A DNA stretch of 15,754 nt, from contig CAIOKW010000172.1 of the NCBI GenBank assembly GCA_903858975.1, positions 1 through 15,754 of the forward strand, given 5' to 3'. The position numbers were made by a program, and so were the translations under genes. This DNA is from Oligoflexia bacterium. GTDB taxonomy: Bacteria > Bdellovibrionota > UBA1018 > CAIMNF01. Below the pieces are notes generated by a model, which saw nothing but the letters and a program-made list of their open reading frames with translations, was not told the origin of the DNA and searched no databases. The number at the start of each line of letters is the position of its first letter. Position 1 is the stretch's first letter. Of the stretch, positions 7,509 through 15,043 are shown piece after piece.

Positions 7509-7901
7509 TTGGGGTGTGCTTTGATTCAATTATGCCTGTTAATCCTAACGAGTTTGCTCTACTCGTCAGCCAACGCGTCTGAGAGTTATGGATCTTTTCA
7601 GGGTTGTGGAAGCTATAAAATCGCTGGGGTAATTCGTAAGGATCCGGATACTGCCTTGGTATTGGTCGTAAATGAAAAGACCGCCTCAGAGTATCGATTT
7701 AAACCGGCTCCAGGCGAACTCCCGAGTTTTGCGAGTTACCTAGATACTCCCATTCATCTCAATGTCGATGTAATTCAAAGCGAGGGTCACCGGGGAGTCG
7801 TTTCTCACCCATCAGAATTGAATCCGAGGGCCCCAGATCCCATTCATCCTCACCTAAATTCTGGGTTCGCACTCCTCAAGAAGCGGAAGTGTGAGAAATG
7901 A
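7509..7901 (+). CDS. Small secreted protein of unknown function, encoded just before the caspase-like peptidase
   Basis: I do not recognise a named family. The 130-residue product has a signal peptide (hydrophobic stretch about 5-19, cleavage after ANA, residue 23). The mature domain of about 107 residues begins SESYGSFQGCGSYKIAG and looks rich in beta-strands, possibly OB-like. Mature Cys33 and Cys128 could form a disulfide. The start is TTG at 7509, preceded by an excellent GAGGAGG (7498-7504) with a short 4-nt spacer; the TTG at 7521 is an alternative. Its stop overlaps the ATG of the peptidase gene (ATGA, 7898-7901). Two secreted products made in coupled fashion suggest that this one is a partner, chaperone or inhibitor of the peptidase; that is inference. 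Confidence 0.7.
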   Translation: MGCALIQLCLLILTSLLYSSANASESYGSFQGCGSYKIAGVIRKDPDTALVLVVNEKTASEYRFKPAPGELPSFASYLDTPIHLNVDVIQSEGHRGVVSHPSELNPRAPDPIHPHLNSGFALLKKRKCEK

Positions 7902-9331
7902 AAAAACAGATTAAATTTTTATTTGCGCTCGCTTTAGTTTTACCTGTTCTATCGAGTGCGACAGAAGTTGTACTTTTAGGAGGAGGTGGTGACCATGAGG
8001 GGCCAACCACCATTTTTGATCCAGCGCTCAAATCCTTAGGCAAGAAGATTGAGCCGCTGGGCTTCCATGTCACTTCTTCTTTTAATGGTGGCCATCATCA
8101 AACCGAAGAGCTTCTTTCAAAAGATATGGGGCTACAGAATAAACCCTTCACCAGCGATAATTACAATTCGATCATCAACGACTATGCACAAAAGATTATC
8201 AGTGGAAAAATCAAGCACGGAGAAAAACTCCTGATCTTCATGGATACCCATGGTGCCGAAAAAGATGAATCGCTCTTGACGCATCCAATTGCAATGAGCG
8301 GATCTGCCCTTACGGATTATTCATCACTTGCGGGCACACAGCTCGGGAGCTTGGATCCACTTTCAAAATTGACTAAGCTCGCTAAGGAAAAAGGCATTAA
8401 ACTCGGGATTGTCGATTTTAGCTGTCATTCAGGGAACTCCCTTTCGCTTGCAAACGAGAATACTTGCGTGATCTCTTCCTCTGGAACCAATCATTACGGA
8501 TATTCGAGTTTCGCTGAGCAATTCTATGCCAATATGGATCAGGGAAAGTCCCTCGAGGAAGTATTTCTAAAGACGCGCTCCGAGGAGAATATGCCCGCTT
8601 TTCCGATGATCTCCACTCGAATCGGCAAGCAGCTTAATGATGAGGAATATCCTCTTTTTTCACCCTATTTAAACACGGTAAATAAGGCTGGCGATGCGGA
8701 CAAACTGGGGCCCTATATTCGAAGAGTATTTGAAGGTAATAATGCCTGCATGAGAGAGCAGAATTTTGGGAAACTGATGGGTCAGCTCCAAGATTTTGAA
8801 AAAACCGTCGGAGCACTCACCTCAAAAGTAAATCATTCTGTAGATCTGATTGAAGTACTGAAGTCCTATAAAAAGGATCAGGATGACTGCATTGAGGCCC
8901 TGAAAAAAATTAATTATCCCCTTTTTGAAAAGAAGGAAACGATTAGCTACGGGCATCCAAAGCCATTAACGGAAGAGTTGAAGTGGCGTGATATCATGTT
9001 GGGTTATCCAGAGAGCAGTTTGTCCTATTTTCAGGGCCTACTGAAAGGTGCGAAGACCCCAGTAGAAAAACGAGACTATGAAAATACGATCGATAAATTT
9101 AAGAAAATCAGAGAAAAAAGGGCTGAGATCCAGAAGGCGCATCCTGAACTATTAACGGCAAATGATGAGGCGGGGACTTACTTTAAGTCCTTTAGGGACA
9201 AATCAAATGAGATTTATAACAAAGCCTCGCAGATTGCGGATCTCTCCAACCAATTTTATGACCATCAGTACCACGAAAGATTGAAGCTCGAACCAAAAGC
9301 GCCTGAACCGTGCAGAGATTTTAAGCTTTAG
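7898..9331 (+). CDS. Secreted caspase/legumain-fold (clan CD) cysteine peptidase
   Basis: Predicted 477-residue exported protein with a signal peptide (1-21, cleavage near LSSA). The next strand, EVVLLGGGGDHEG, opens an alpha/beta core. A hydrophobic strand then ends in FMDTHGAE, giving the clan-CD His-Gly (His118, Gly119). It is followed by GIVDFSCHSGNS, with the nucleophile Cys176 after a D-x-x-C strand. The following CVISSSGTNHYGYS strand matches the segment after the cysteine in caspases, gingipains and legumains. Residues 260-477 form a helical, charged C-terminal region, partly coiled-coil-like (about 380-440), unlike any domain I can name. Both catalytic residues are present, so activity is likely, and export points to periplasmic or extracellular substrates. 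The ATG overlaps the preceding gene (ATGA). The 3' end overlaps the convergent hydrolase gene by 11 nt. Confidence 0.8.
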   Translation: MKKQIKFLFALALVLPVLSSATEVVLLGGGGDHEGPTTIFDPALKSLGKKIEPLGFHVTSSFNGGHHQTEELLSKDMGLQNKPFTSDNYNSIINDYAQKIISGKIKHGEKLLIFMDTHGAEKDESLLTHPIAMSGSALTDYSSLAGTQLGSLDPLSKLTKLAKEKGIKLGIVDFSCHSGNSLSLANENTCVISSSGTNHYGYSSFAEQFYANMDQGKSLEEVFLKTRSEENMPAFPMISTRIGKQLNDEEYPLFSPYLNTVNKAGDADKLGPYIRRVFEGNNACMREQNFGKLMGQLQDFEKTVGALTSKVNHSVDLIEVLKSYKKDQDDCIEALKKINYPLFEKKETISYGHPKPLTEELKWRDIMLGYPESSLSYFQGLLKGAKTPVEKRDYENTIDKFKKIREKRAEIQKAHPELLTANDEAGTYFKSFRDKSNEIYNKASQIADLSNQFYDHQYHERLKLEPKAPEPCRDFKL

Positions 9332-10610
9332 TCCATTCAAGAATAGCTCTGTGTCCCGCTTCAAGGAAAATGGCATGGTGCCCGCCGGGGAGATGTTCTG
9401 TAAAGGTGTGTCCCTCGACCAAGAATTTTTTATAAGCTTTCTTGTAGGTTTCAGCAGGGACATAAGCATCATTATCAGCAGAAACAAAGATTACTTTATG
9501 CTGCGTGATACGTTCTCTTAATGCTTGCTCGGAGAGAAATGGTGTTGGCGGAGGAGGGAGTTGATCCATCTCAGAGATGAGCTGCTCAGTATTGACATTT
9601 CCCTGTCCAATTTGCAGAAGAATCCAATTCTCATCCAGCATCCACGGTTCAAAAGGGATTCGCTCTGAAGTCAGCTGGGCAAGAGTTCGATCGGTATAGC
9701 CCGGGGTGAAATTGGGACTCGAGAGGATATAGTTGAGGACATTGCCCACTCCGATTTCACTTTGGAACTCTTTCTCGAGCGTTTCTTGATTACTTTGAAT
9801 CAGTTTTTGAGCGTGTTCAACAAATGCGGCCTCCCACTTTCCGGCCTCGCTTTTTCCTAACCACGAATAAAGAGCATTAATGTTGTTAGGATGAATTCCA
9901 AACTGTTTTAAACGGTGCCTTAGGATATCAAGGATTTCTTCAATTTGTGGGTAAGCCTTTTTCAAAGATTGGTTCAAGTTGAACTGTTCTTGTCTTCTGC
10001 CAAGCATCGCCTCGATTACGTCTTCATAGGGAAGGGCAGAGCAGGTAAAGAAGATTGCACTCGGCTTGGGGGCGGCATCCAGGCAAAGATATTGCATTCC
10101 CACCATTCCACCATAACTCTGGGCAATGATAAAGAAGGGTTGATGGGTAGGAATCAGTGATTTGATTACCGCAGCGTAATCTCTGGCTTGGGAATCAGAA
10201 GAAAAGTATTGGGCCACGTCGTGTGCATGGAGTCCCTGAGCACTCAGGTCAAGAGGAGCAGATTGGCCATCGGTGCCCCTTTGGTCGGCAATCAGTACAT
10301 GATGCGTTTTTAGAATGAATTTAAAGCGATCAGACGATCCATTCTCTTCAGACTCGGGATTTTCGTAGTTAAATTGAAGCGGACGGTAAACATGAGACGG
10401 AATGCCTGGGCCCCCATTGAAGACCACGGCAACGGGCTTAGATGTATCGCTAGTGCTGGATCCGTAAGCCGGTATGAGCCGGTAGAAAATCTGAATCTTT
10501 TCAGATTCAGGCTTCGAATAAGCAAGAGGCACCGTAACCCACCCCCGTTTTTCAATGGGGTGTTCGACCAGCTTGGATTTTATGGGTTTATAAGGAAACG
10601 AGGGTGCCAT
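9321..10610 (-). CDS. Alpha/beta hydrolase, proline iminopeptidase-like (peptidase S33)
   Basis: This 429-residue cytoplasmic enzyme has no signal peptide. The order of motifs is that of S33 prolyl aminopeptidases: FNGGPG (about 64-69, the HGGPG oxyanion loop with Asn in the first position), IADQRGTDGQS (107-117), the nucleophile elbow AQSYGGM with Ser165, then SADNDAYVP with Asp381, and GGHHA with the catalytic His at 411 or 412. A helical cap lies between about 190 and 360. It probably cleaves N-terminal proline or related residues from peptides; an ester substrate is also possible. The gene starts 6 nt after the stop of the small gene upstream on the same strand, so the two form an operon. 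The 3' end overlaps the peptidase gene by 11 nt. Confidence 0.87.
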   Translation of the reverse strand: MAPSFPYKPIKSKLVEHPIEKRGWVTVPLAYSKPESEKIQIFYRLIPAYGSSTSDTSKPVAVVFNGGPGIPSHVYRPLQFNYENPESEENGSSDRFKFILKTHHVLIADQRGTDGQSAPLDLSAQGLHAHDVAQYFSSDSQARDYAAVIKSLIPTHQPFFIIAQSYGGMVGMQYLCLDAAPKPSAIFFTCSALPYEDVIEAMLGRRQEQFNLNQSLKKAYPQIEEILDILRHRLKQFGIHPNNINALYSWLGKSEAGKWEAAFVEHAQKLIQSNQETLEKEFQSEIGVGNVLNYILSSPNFTPGYTDRTLAQLTSERIPFEPWMLDENWILLQIGQGNVNTEQLISEMDQLPPPPTPFLSEQALRERITQHKVIFVSADNDAYVPAETYKKAYKKFLVEGHTFTEHLPGGHHAIFLEAGHRAILEWTKA

Positions 10611-10616
10611 CTGGGC

Positions 10617-10913
10617 CTATCTTCTTACAGTGAGAGTGAGCTGTTCGCCGGGGTGCATGGCACAGGGCAAAGTGACCTTGCGAATCTTACTTCCAGCAGA
10701 GATGGAAGTCACCTTGTAGCTTAAAACTTCAGAAACGTAGAGTTCTTCATAGCGAGACTCAACCATGGGCCACTCGCGGTCCAAGTAAGCCGAAACCCGA
10801 ATCTCAGGGTTAGAAGTGGATTTTAAAAATTCAAAGGTTTGCTCTTGAACGGTAACGATCAAGTCCCCTGGGCTAACGGTATTTGCGTGTAAACGGAGTT
10901 CGATTGGATGCAT
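10617..10913 (-). CDS. Small unassigned protein, operon leader before the S33 hydrolase
   Basis: I do not recognise this 98-residue protein. It has no signal peptide or TM segment, and it looks beta-rich: MHPIELRLHANTVSPGD, a central charged part with REWPMVESRYEELYV, and a C-terminal strand pair around VTLPCAMHPGEQLTLTV. The first 20 and last 20 residues read like strands of a small sandwich. The start is the only in-frame ATG; the frame closes at a TGA four codons upstream, and I see no Shine-Dalgarno. The hydrolase ATG follows 6 nt after its stop, so the two are probably co-transcribed. Confidence 0.6.
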   Translation of the reverse strand: MHPIELRLHANTVSPGDLIVTVQEQTFEFLKSTSNPEIRVSAYLDREWPMVESRYEELYVSEVLSYKVTSISAGSKIRKVTLPCAMHPGEQLTLTVRR

Positions 10914-10977
10914 AGAGGTGGATCATGAAGGAAAAATACTAATAATTCAATTCGATGTTTCAGCAATTTTAAGAGTA

Positions 10978-11017
10978 AAAAAGCAAAAAGCCCGAGGCGA
11001 TACCGCCTTGGGCTTTT
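10978..11017 (-). terminator. Strong rho-independent terminator of the small basic protein gene
   Basis: On the minus strand a 14-bp stem (AAAAGCCCAAGGCG / CGCCTCGGGCTTTT with one wobble pair, arms 11004-11017 and 10986-10999) and a 4-nt loop are followed by TTTTTGCTTTTTT. It lies 26 nt past the stop of the 28-residue gene and separates it from the downstream minus-strand operon. Confidence 0.88.
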
Positions 11018-11042
11018 GATAAATCATCTTTAGAAAGAAAGA

Positions 11043-11129
11043 TTACTTCTTAGCTTTTTTAGCTACAGTCTTTTTTGCTGCTGGTTTCTTAGTTGCTTTT
11101 TTCTTAGCTGCTACTTTTTTCTTTGCCAT
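11043..11129 (-). CDS. 28-residue lysine/alanine-rich histone-H1-like protein
   Basis: This very short gene encodes 28 residues built almost only of Lys (14) and Ala (8), plus Val, Thr and one Pro. It begins MAKKKVAAKKKATKKP and ends in KKAKK. The composition and AKK/KKA spacing match the C-terminal tails of histone H1-like and AlgP-like bacterial nucleoid proteins, so it probably binds DNA or RNA by charge (inference). The case for a real gene is strong: GGAG 8 nt before the ATG, a promoter-like TTGCAC-N17-TAATAT upstream, and a clear intrinsic terminator just downstream. Together these make a complete single-gene transcription unit. Lysine codons AAA and AAG are mixed, which argues against a simple slippage repeat. 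It is below the length cut-off of usual gene callers. Confidence 0.78.
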   Translation of the reverse strand: MAKKKVAAKKKATKKPAAKKTVAKKAKK

Positions 11130-11178
11130 TTTGTTTTCTCCATTCCAGTGCCACATGATTGCGACACTGTATTTTTTT

Positions 11179-11207
11179 ATATTAACGTCATTTTTTTACT
11201 TGTGCAA
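11179..11207 (-). promoter_or_regulatory. Predicted promoter and leader of the small basic protein gene
   Basis: Minus strand: TTGCAC (11202-11207), a 17-bp A/T-rich spacer, TAATAT (11179-11184). The expected leader is about 40 nt long and ends in GGAG before the ATG. The leader also holds a short inverted repeat, CAGTG-N14-CACTG (11146-11169). The spacing is ideal but hexamer matches are partial. Confidence 0.5.
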
Positions 11208-11314
11208 GCAAAGAGATGCATTTAGTTCGGCAAGTGGCTCATACGGATGTTTGAGGGCTGATTTTGAAATGGATCTGCGAGAATGAAGATCAAAAAACAT
11301 CTGTAAAATAGTCG

Positions 11315-11716
11315 TTATTTTGATTTATTCGGAGGACTGATGGCGTGATCAATGCTGATGAAGATTGCGATGGAGGGTCTGATCAAAATCACGAATCCAA
11401 GCAGAAAACTGATTCCAGAAACGAGCGCGAGCTCATTTATGTCCTCCGGCTTCAGGATGAGATAGTAAGTAAGGGTCAAGAAGAGAGCAAAGATGAACGA
11501 TAAGATGGGTAAAGTAGGTGTTAAAACGCCTGAATAATAGCCCGTTTCCCGTTTGAATTCGAATCTGCACTTGGGGCAGTGGGTGAGTGGGACAAAGATC
11601 TCACCCAGAGATTGTATTCCCCAATACGGTCTAAAAAGTTGGCCTTTCTGACAGACGGGGCATTTCGACCTCAAACAAAGGAAGAGCAAGTCAATAAAGG
11701 AGGGGCTAGATATCAT
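11315..11716 (-). CDS. DUF983-family zinc-ribbon membrane protein
   Basis: This 133-residue protein has the DUF983 layout. An N-terminal zinc ribbon carries CPVCQKGQLF (Cys19, Cys22) and CPKCRFEF (Cys47, Cys50), followed by GYYSG and two TM helices (about 63-88 and 95-120). The four cysteines should bind one zinc on the cytoplasmic face. The family is widespread and has no proven function. AAAGGG sits about 5 nt before the ATG. The gene follows the 61-residue membrane protein by 33 nt on the same strand and may be in one operon with it. Confidence 0.8.
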   Translation of the reverse strand: MISSPSFIDLLFLCLRSKCPVCQKGQLFRPYWGIQSLGEIFVPLTHCPKCRFEFKRETGYYSGVLTPTLPILSFIFALFLTLTYYLILKPEDINELALVSGISFLLGFVILIRPSIAIFISIDHAISPPNKSK

Positions 11717-11749
11717 AGTTACCCTTTCATCCTACCATAAACGATCCGA

Positions 11750-11935
11750 TTAAGCCGCTTTCGATTTTTCCTCGGTTGCTTCCGGTCTTACGAGGTGCGC
11801 TTTCAGGTGTTTCATTCGGATGGCCTTACGCTCTTGATACTCATCGACCATTAAATAGATAAATCCAGGCCCTAGCAATATTGCTAAGTGGATATAAACC
11901 AATAGAACCAACTGATTTAGATTAAATTCACCCAT
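11750..11935 (-). CDS. 61-residue single-TM membrane protein of unknown function
   Basis: This is a small membrane protein. Residues 8-30 (LVLLVYIHLAILLGPGFIYL region) form one TM helix with a Gly-Pro kink, followed by a charged cytoplasmic-type tail rich in Lys, Arg and Glu. No family is recognised. A longer reading from ATG 11947 exists, but that ATG overlaps the GGAGG that serves as ribosome site (5 nt before ATG 11935). I therefore place the start at 11935. It may be a small accessory subunit of a membrane complex (inference). Confidence 0.6.
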   Translation of the reverse strand: MGEFNLNQLVLLVYIHLAILLGPGFIYLMVDEYQERKAIRMKHLKAHLVRPEATEEKSKAA

Positions 11936-11967
11936 AACAACCTCCATGAAGTAGGAAGCATATCGCG

Positions 11968-11991
11968 GACCAAAGGCAATGAGGTTTGGTC
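11968..11991. other. Perfect 7-bp inverted repeat between two minus-strand genes
   Basis: GACCAAA (11968-11974) and TTTGGTC (11985-11991) flank a 10-nt loop in the 96-nt gap between the secreted protein gene and the 61-residue gene. No T-run follows on the minus strand, so it is not a standard terminator. It may be an operator, an mRNA 3'-end stabiliser or an attenuating hairpin. Confidence 0.3.
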
Positions 11992-12031
11992 TATTTGAGG
12001 TTTTTTAACAGTCCATCTTGGGTATTTTTGT

Positions 12032-13021
12032 CTAAATCGAGAGTCGATCAATGTAGGGCTTGGCTTGCAGATATCCCGGGAGAAAAAACCGCAGCGCGTG
12101 CTGACCGGCCTCTGTGTAATCGGCTTCATCAAAAACGCCGCTGCAGGCGTTAATGGACCTGGCTTTTGCAGCATACAATTGAATCCATTGATCCTGAGTG
12201 TTCTGATATTTCTCCTTAATCTGATCTAAGGTGACCGTGTCATGATGAGATGCCGCCTGGACCGCAGCCATTTGGTCTTGGTCAAAGTGATAGGTGGAAA
12301 AAAGCTGCTCAGCCCCGGAACGGTCGATTGTGTCGATGAGTTTCTTTTTAAGTGCATTCCGAATGCAGTCCCGAGTTTGTTGTTCAGATAAGGCGCTTTC
12401 GTTACTGAGGGTGACGTTTGGCAGCTTGGCCTGCTTCAGGAATCCCTGATATTTGTCCAAATAGCGACTTTTGGCCTTTGCAGCAGTTCCAAGGAAAAAT
12501 TGGCTCGAAGCGTAGTCATTGAGCCGCTCTATGGGTATAATTTTGCCCGCGTCCGATCCTTCTTGGATGACAAATGCGGGTGCTCCAGAGGGGAGGGTGA
12601 TGGGCATAATGTGGTTTGGAAGTACCCCGACATCGATGGCATTCGAGGCATCGTGATAGAATACGAAATAATAAAAACTAGGGAATTCGGCAAAACGAAG
12701 CCCTTCATCGGTGAGGTACACAAAGATTTCTGGATGATTGGCCGGGACGTTTCCGTGTTTGAGCTCTTCAGGCGAGAAGTCGCTTGAAAGCTTTGCTCTT
12801 GGAGTATCCTGGCAAAGGAGGGGAATGGCGGCACCATCAATTCCTGGAATTTCTGTGCCCAAGAGAGGCTCCCTCGTGCTCAGGGCCTGCGCGCACGCCT
12901 TTATTGCCTTGATTGGGGGTATGGTGGGTTGGTCTGCAAGAGCCTGATTGTAAAATGAGATCGATACGATCAGCGCAAAAAGATACTGAAGGGTCATGGT
13001 AAACGATTCTGCAACACCCAT
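12032..13021 (-). CDS. Secreted protein of unknown function
   Basis: This 329-residue protein is not assigned to a family. A Sec signal peptide spans about residues 9-30 (MTLQYLFALIVSISFYNQ then ALA, cleavage before DQP). The mature chain has a globular mixed part (about 85-165) with aromatic strands such as FPSFYYFVFYHDAS, and a mostly helical C-terminal half. Four cysteines (in KACAQ, LLCQD, RDCIR, NACSG) could form two disulfides in the periplasm. The first ATG (13021) is kept. The ATG 24 nt downstream would give a more usual signal peptide, and neither has a clear Shine-Dalgarno. The function is unknown; it is not an evident enzyme. Confidence 0.68.
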   Translation of the reverse strand: MGVAESFTMTLQYLFALIVSISFYNQALADQPTIPPIKAIKACAQALSTREPLLGTEIPGIDGAAIPLLCQDTPRAKLSSDFSPEELKHGNVPANHPEIFVYLTDEGLRFAEFPSFYYFVFYHDASNAIDVGVLPNHIMPITLPSGAPAFVIQEGSDAGKIIPIERLNDYASSQFFLGTAAKAKSRYLDKYQGFLKQAKLPNVTLSNESALSEQQTRDCIRNALKKKLIDTIDRSGAEQLFSTYHFDQDQMAAVQAASHHDTVTLDQIKEKYQNTQDQWIQLYAAKARSINACSGVFDEADYTEAGQHALRFFLPGYLQAKPYIDRLSI

Positions 13022-13139
13022 GCCCGTACAGATCGACCCGATCCGATTTCAGTCACTCTCGCCCCCTTAAATACGACGGATGTCTAAAGTTTTTACAGTC
13101 TATGGGGTTTAAGAAGATTGAATTCAGGGGTACCATTTA

Positions 13140-13913
13140 ATGATGAACGACCTCCCGAAATTGAATCTCAGCTATTGGGCCTTGATGTTGATGTGCACCA
13201 CGATGGGAGAACTCATTGGTAACCTGATATCTCGAAATTTTTCTCTCGGATATACCCAAGGAGCCATTGCTGACGTTTGTGTTTTTGCTGTGATGATCTT
13301 TTTTATCCTAGCCCTAAAGCTAATGAATGAAATTTTTTATTGGCTTCTGATTTTAGCGGGAAATATTGGGGGTACCAACCTTGCGGATTGGGTAACCCTC
13401 GATCCTTTGGAAAATGACAAAAAATGGGGGATACTCAAGCCCCTCCAGCTCGGCACCGAGCACGGGTCATTAGTCGTTTTGTCAGCTCTTTTTGTGGTTT
13501 TAGCCATTCGATATTTTGTTTCCAAAAAAAGCGGAGAACGGAGCCCTTGGACTGCCCTGTTCTACTGGAAGGCGATTCTTCTAAGTAGTACCTTCGGCAC
13601 AACGAGCGGTGACTTTATCACAAACGACACTACCCTGGGTGCATTTTGGGGGAGCGTCTTTTTGATCATCCTCTTAGTGCTCGTATATGGAGCCTATCGT
13701 TATGATCGAATCTCTAAATCGACTGCTTACTGGTTGGCCCTGGTCCTGATGCATCCAGTGGGCGCGACCCTTGGAAACTATGTCAGTAAGCCAATCGGTC
13801 TTAATTTAGGAAATGTGTACACTAATCTTGCGCTCGTTCTTCTCTTTGGGATGGTTTACCTTAACAATGCGAGAGCATTGAGCCAGCAATCGAGGACGAT
13901 TACAGAATCATGA
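13140..13913 (+). CDS. COG4705-like membrane protein with four internal repeats
   Basis: This 257-residue inner-membrane protein is of the uncharacterised COG4705 'membrane-anchored protein' type, with about eight TM segments. Four copies of YW-x9-G-x3-[GA]-[ND] occur with identical spacing at residues 12-28, 67-83, 142-158 and 197-213, each starting a helix after a charged loop. The first copy, with CTTMGELIGN, shows the family's TT-x-GE pattern. The repeats imply a four-fold pseudo-symmetric bundle with polar Asn/Asp residues in the membrane, which would suit an ion or small-solute path (inference). AGGGG lies about 12 nt before the ATG; the second ATG (13143) is equally possible. The rhomboid gene begins inside its stop codon (ATGA). 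Confidence 0.78.
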   Translation: MMNDLPKLNLSYWALMLMCTTMGELIGNLISRNFSLGYTQGAIADVCVFAVMIFFILALKLMNEIFYWLLILAGNIGGTNLADWVTLDPLENDKKWGILKPLQLGTEHGSLVVLSALFVVLAIRYFVSKKSGERSPWTALFYWKAILLSSTFGTTSGDFITNDTTLGAFWGSVFLIILLVLVYGAYRYDRISKSTAYWLALVLMHPVGATLGNYVSKPIGLNLGNVYTNLALVLLFGMVYLNNARALSQQSRTITES

Positions 13914-14992
13914 ACTCCCGCTGCCCAAGCTGTACGGACTCTCCGCTTTTGATTGCTGTTTCCTACGATCCCGCACATTTTCGCTGTGGCTATTGTGGAG
14001 GGGAGTCTTTTTCATTTAATTCGTTTTCAGAGCGTCTGGGTGAGTATTTTATTAATCGGAATATTCAACTGCTGGAAATGAAGGATTACTCCCATGGATT
14101 GAACTGTCCTCGATGCAACGAGCAGATGTTGACGACGCGACCTTGTCAAACTTATTCAAGGCAAGAGCGCTATGGTGTACTTCAACCGATACTTCCTCAC
14201 TGGAAGGGTTGGAGTGAGCCTTTAGAAATTCAAAATTGTCATCATTGTATGAGTTATTGGGTTGCACATGATCAAATTAAAAGACTTCCGGCGATCTCGT
14301 TGATCGAAGATGACAAATATGTCGATGAGGGTGAGCCCAGTCTTCATGATGAGCTGATTACGCTATTTACAGCCACTCCATCGATTCAAAATGTGAAGGA
14401 GACTGCAGGCTCATCCACGTACACTTGGGTTTTATCTGGGATTTGTTTAATGGCTACCCTTGCGGGTAAACATCTGACTGCTCAACAATTTGGTTTTGTT
14501 CCTTCTCATCCCTTTAAGAATCACGGATTAAATCTTTTCACTTCTTTGTTTTTACATGGAGACACGGGGCACTTAGTTGGAAACCTTTTGTTTTTTGTGA
14601 CCTTTGGAAGACATATTGAGAAACGCATGACATCCGATCAGTTTTTGGCGCTTTTTTTCTTTAGTGGTCTCATGGGACATTTAGGGCAGTTCTTAGTGAA
14701 TCATGATCCTGATATTCCCGGAATTGGCGCGAGTGGGGCCATTAGTGGTGTAATTGTCTATTTTGCCTGTATGTTTCCAAAAGCGATGATTTATCTTCCG
14801 GTCACACCGGTTTTTCGACTGGTGATACGGCCACAGTTCAAAGCGCAAACGTTTGCTTTCGTTTGGTTTACGATGGAATACATCTATGGTCTTTTATTCT
14901 TGCGAGAAAGTAATGTCGGTCATTTTGCACATTTAGGTGGCGCCCTAGGGGGTCTCCTGTATTGGGTGATGGCGGATAAAGAACAACGCTAA
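13910..14992 (+). CDS. Rhomboid intramembrane serine protease with two N-terminal zinc ribbons
   Basis: Predicted 360-residue protein. Two cysteine-pair modules come first: Cys5/Cys8 with Cys26/Cys29, then Cys66/Cys69 with Cys110/Cys113; the second resembles zf-TFIIB. A linker (about 120-170) leads to the rhomboid core (about 172-355). There LFLHGDTGHLVGNLLFF supplies the oxyanion His221 and Asn225, GIGASGAISG carries the nucleophile Ser275, and FAHLGGALGG carries the catalytic His341. All key residues are present, so it should cleave TM helices of membrane proteins. The zinc modules would sit in the cytoplasm and may select substrates or partners (inference). Its ATG overlaps the stop of the COG4705-like gene, so the two are probably made together. 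Confidence 0.9.
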   Translation: MNSRCPSCTDSPLLIAVSYDPAHFRCGYCGGESFSFNSFSERLGEYFINRNIQLLEMKDYSHGLNCPRCNEQMLTTRPCQTYSRQERYGVLQPILPHWKGWSEPLEIQNCHHCMSYWVAHDQIKRLPAISLIEDDKYVDEGEPSLHDELITLFTATPSIQNVKETAGSSTYTWVLSGICLMATLAGKHLTAQQFGFVPSHPFKNHGLNLFTSLFLHGDTGHLVGNLLFFVTFGRHIEKRMTSDQFLALFFFSGLMGHLGQFLVNHDPDIPGIGASGAISGVIVYFACMFPKAMIYLPVTPVFRLVIRPQFKAQTFAFVWFTMEYIYGLLFLRESNVGHFAHLGGALGGLLYWVMADKEQR

Positions 14993-15005
14993 AATGGGTC
15001 TGAAT

Positions 15006-15029
15006 TGATCTTGAGTTTACAAAAGATCA
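15006..15029. terminator. Weak hairpin between convergent genes
   Basis: TGATCTT and AAGATCA form a 7-bp stem with a 10-nt loop in the 51-nt gap between the convergent rhomboid and TfoX-like genes. It could serve both, but there is no T-tract on either side. Confidence 0.3.
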
Positions 15030-15043
15030 TCGGTGCTTTGAAT

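Noticed and set aside
11146..11169. Possible riboswitch in the leader of the small basic protein gene
   Set aside because: There is only a 5-bp stem with a 14-nt loop in a leader of about 40 nt, too small for any known riboswitch class.
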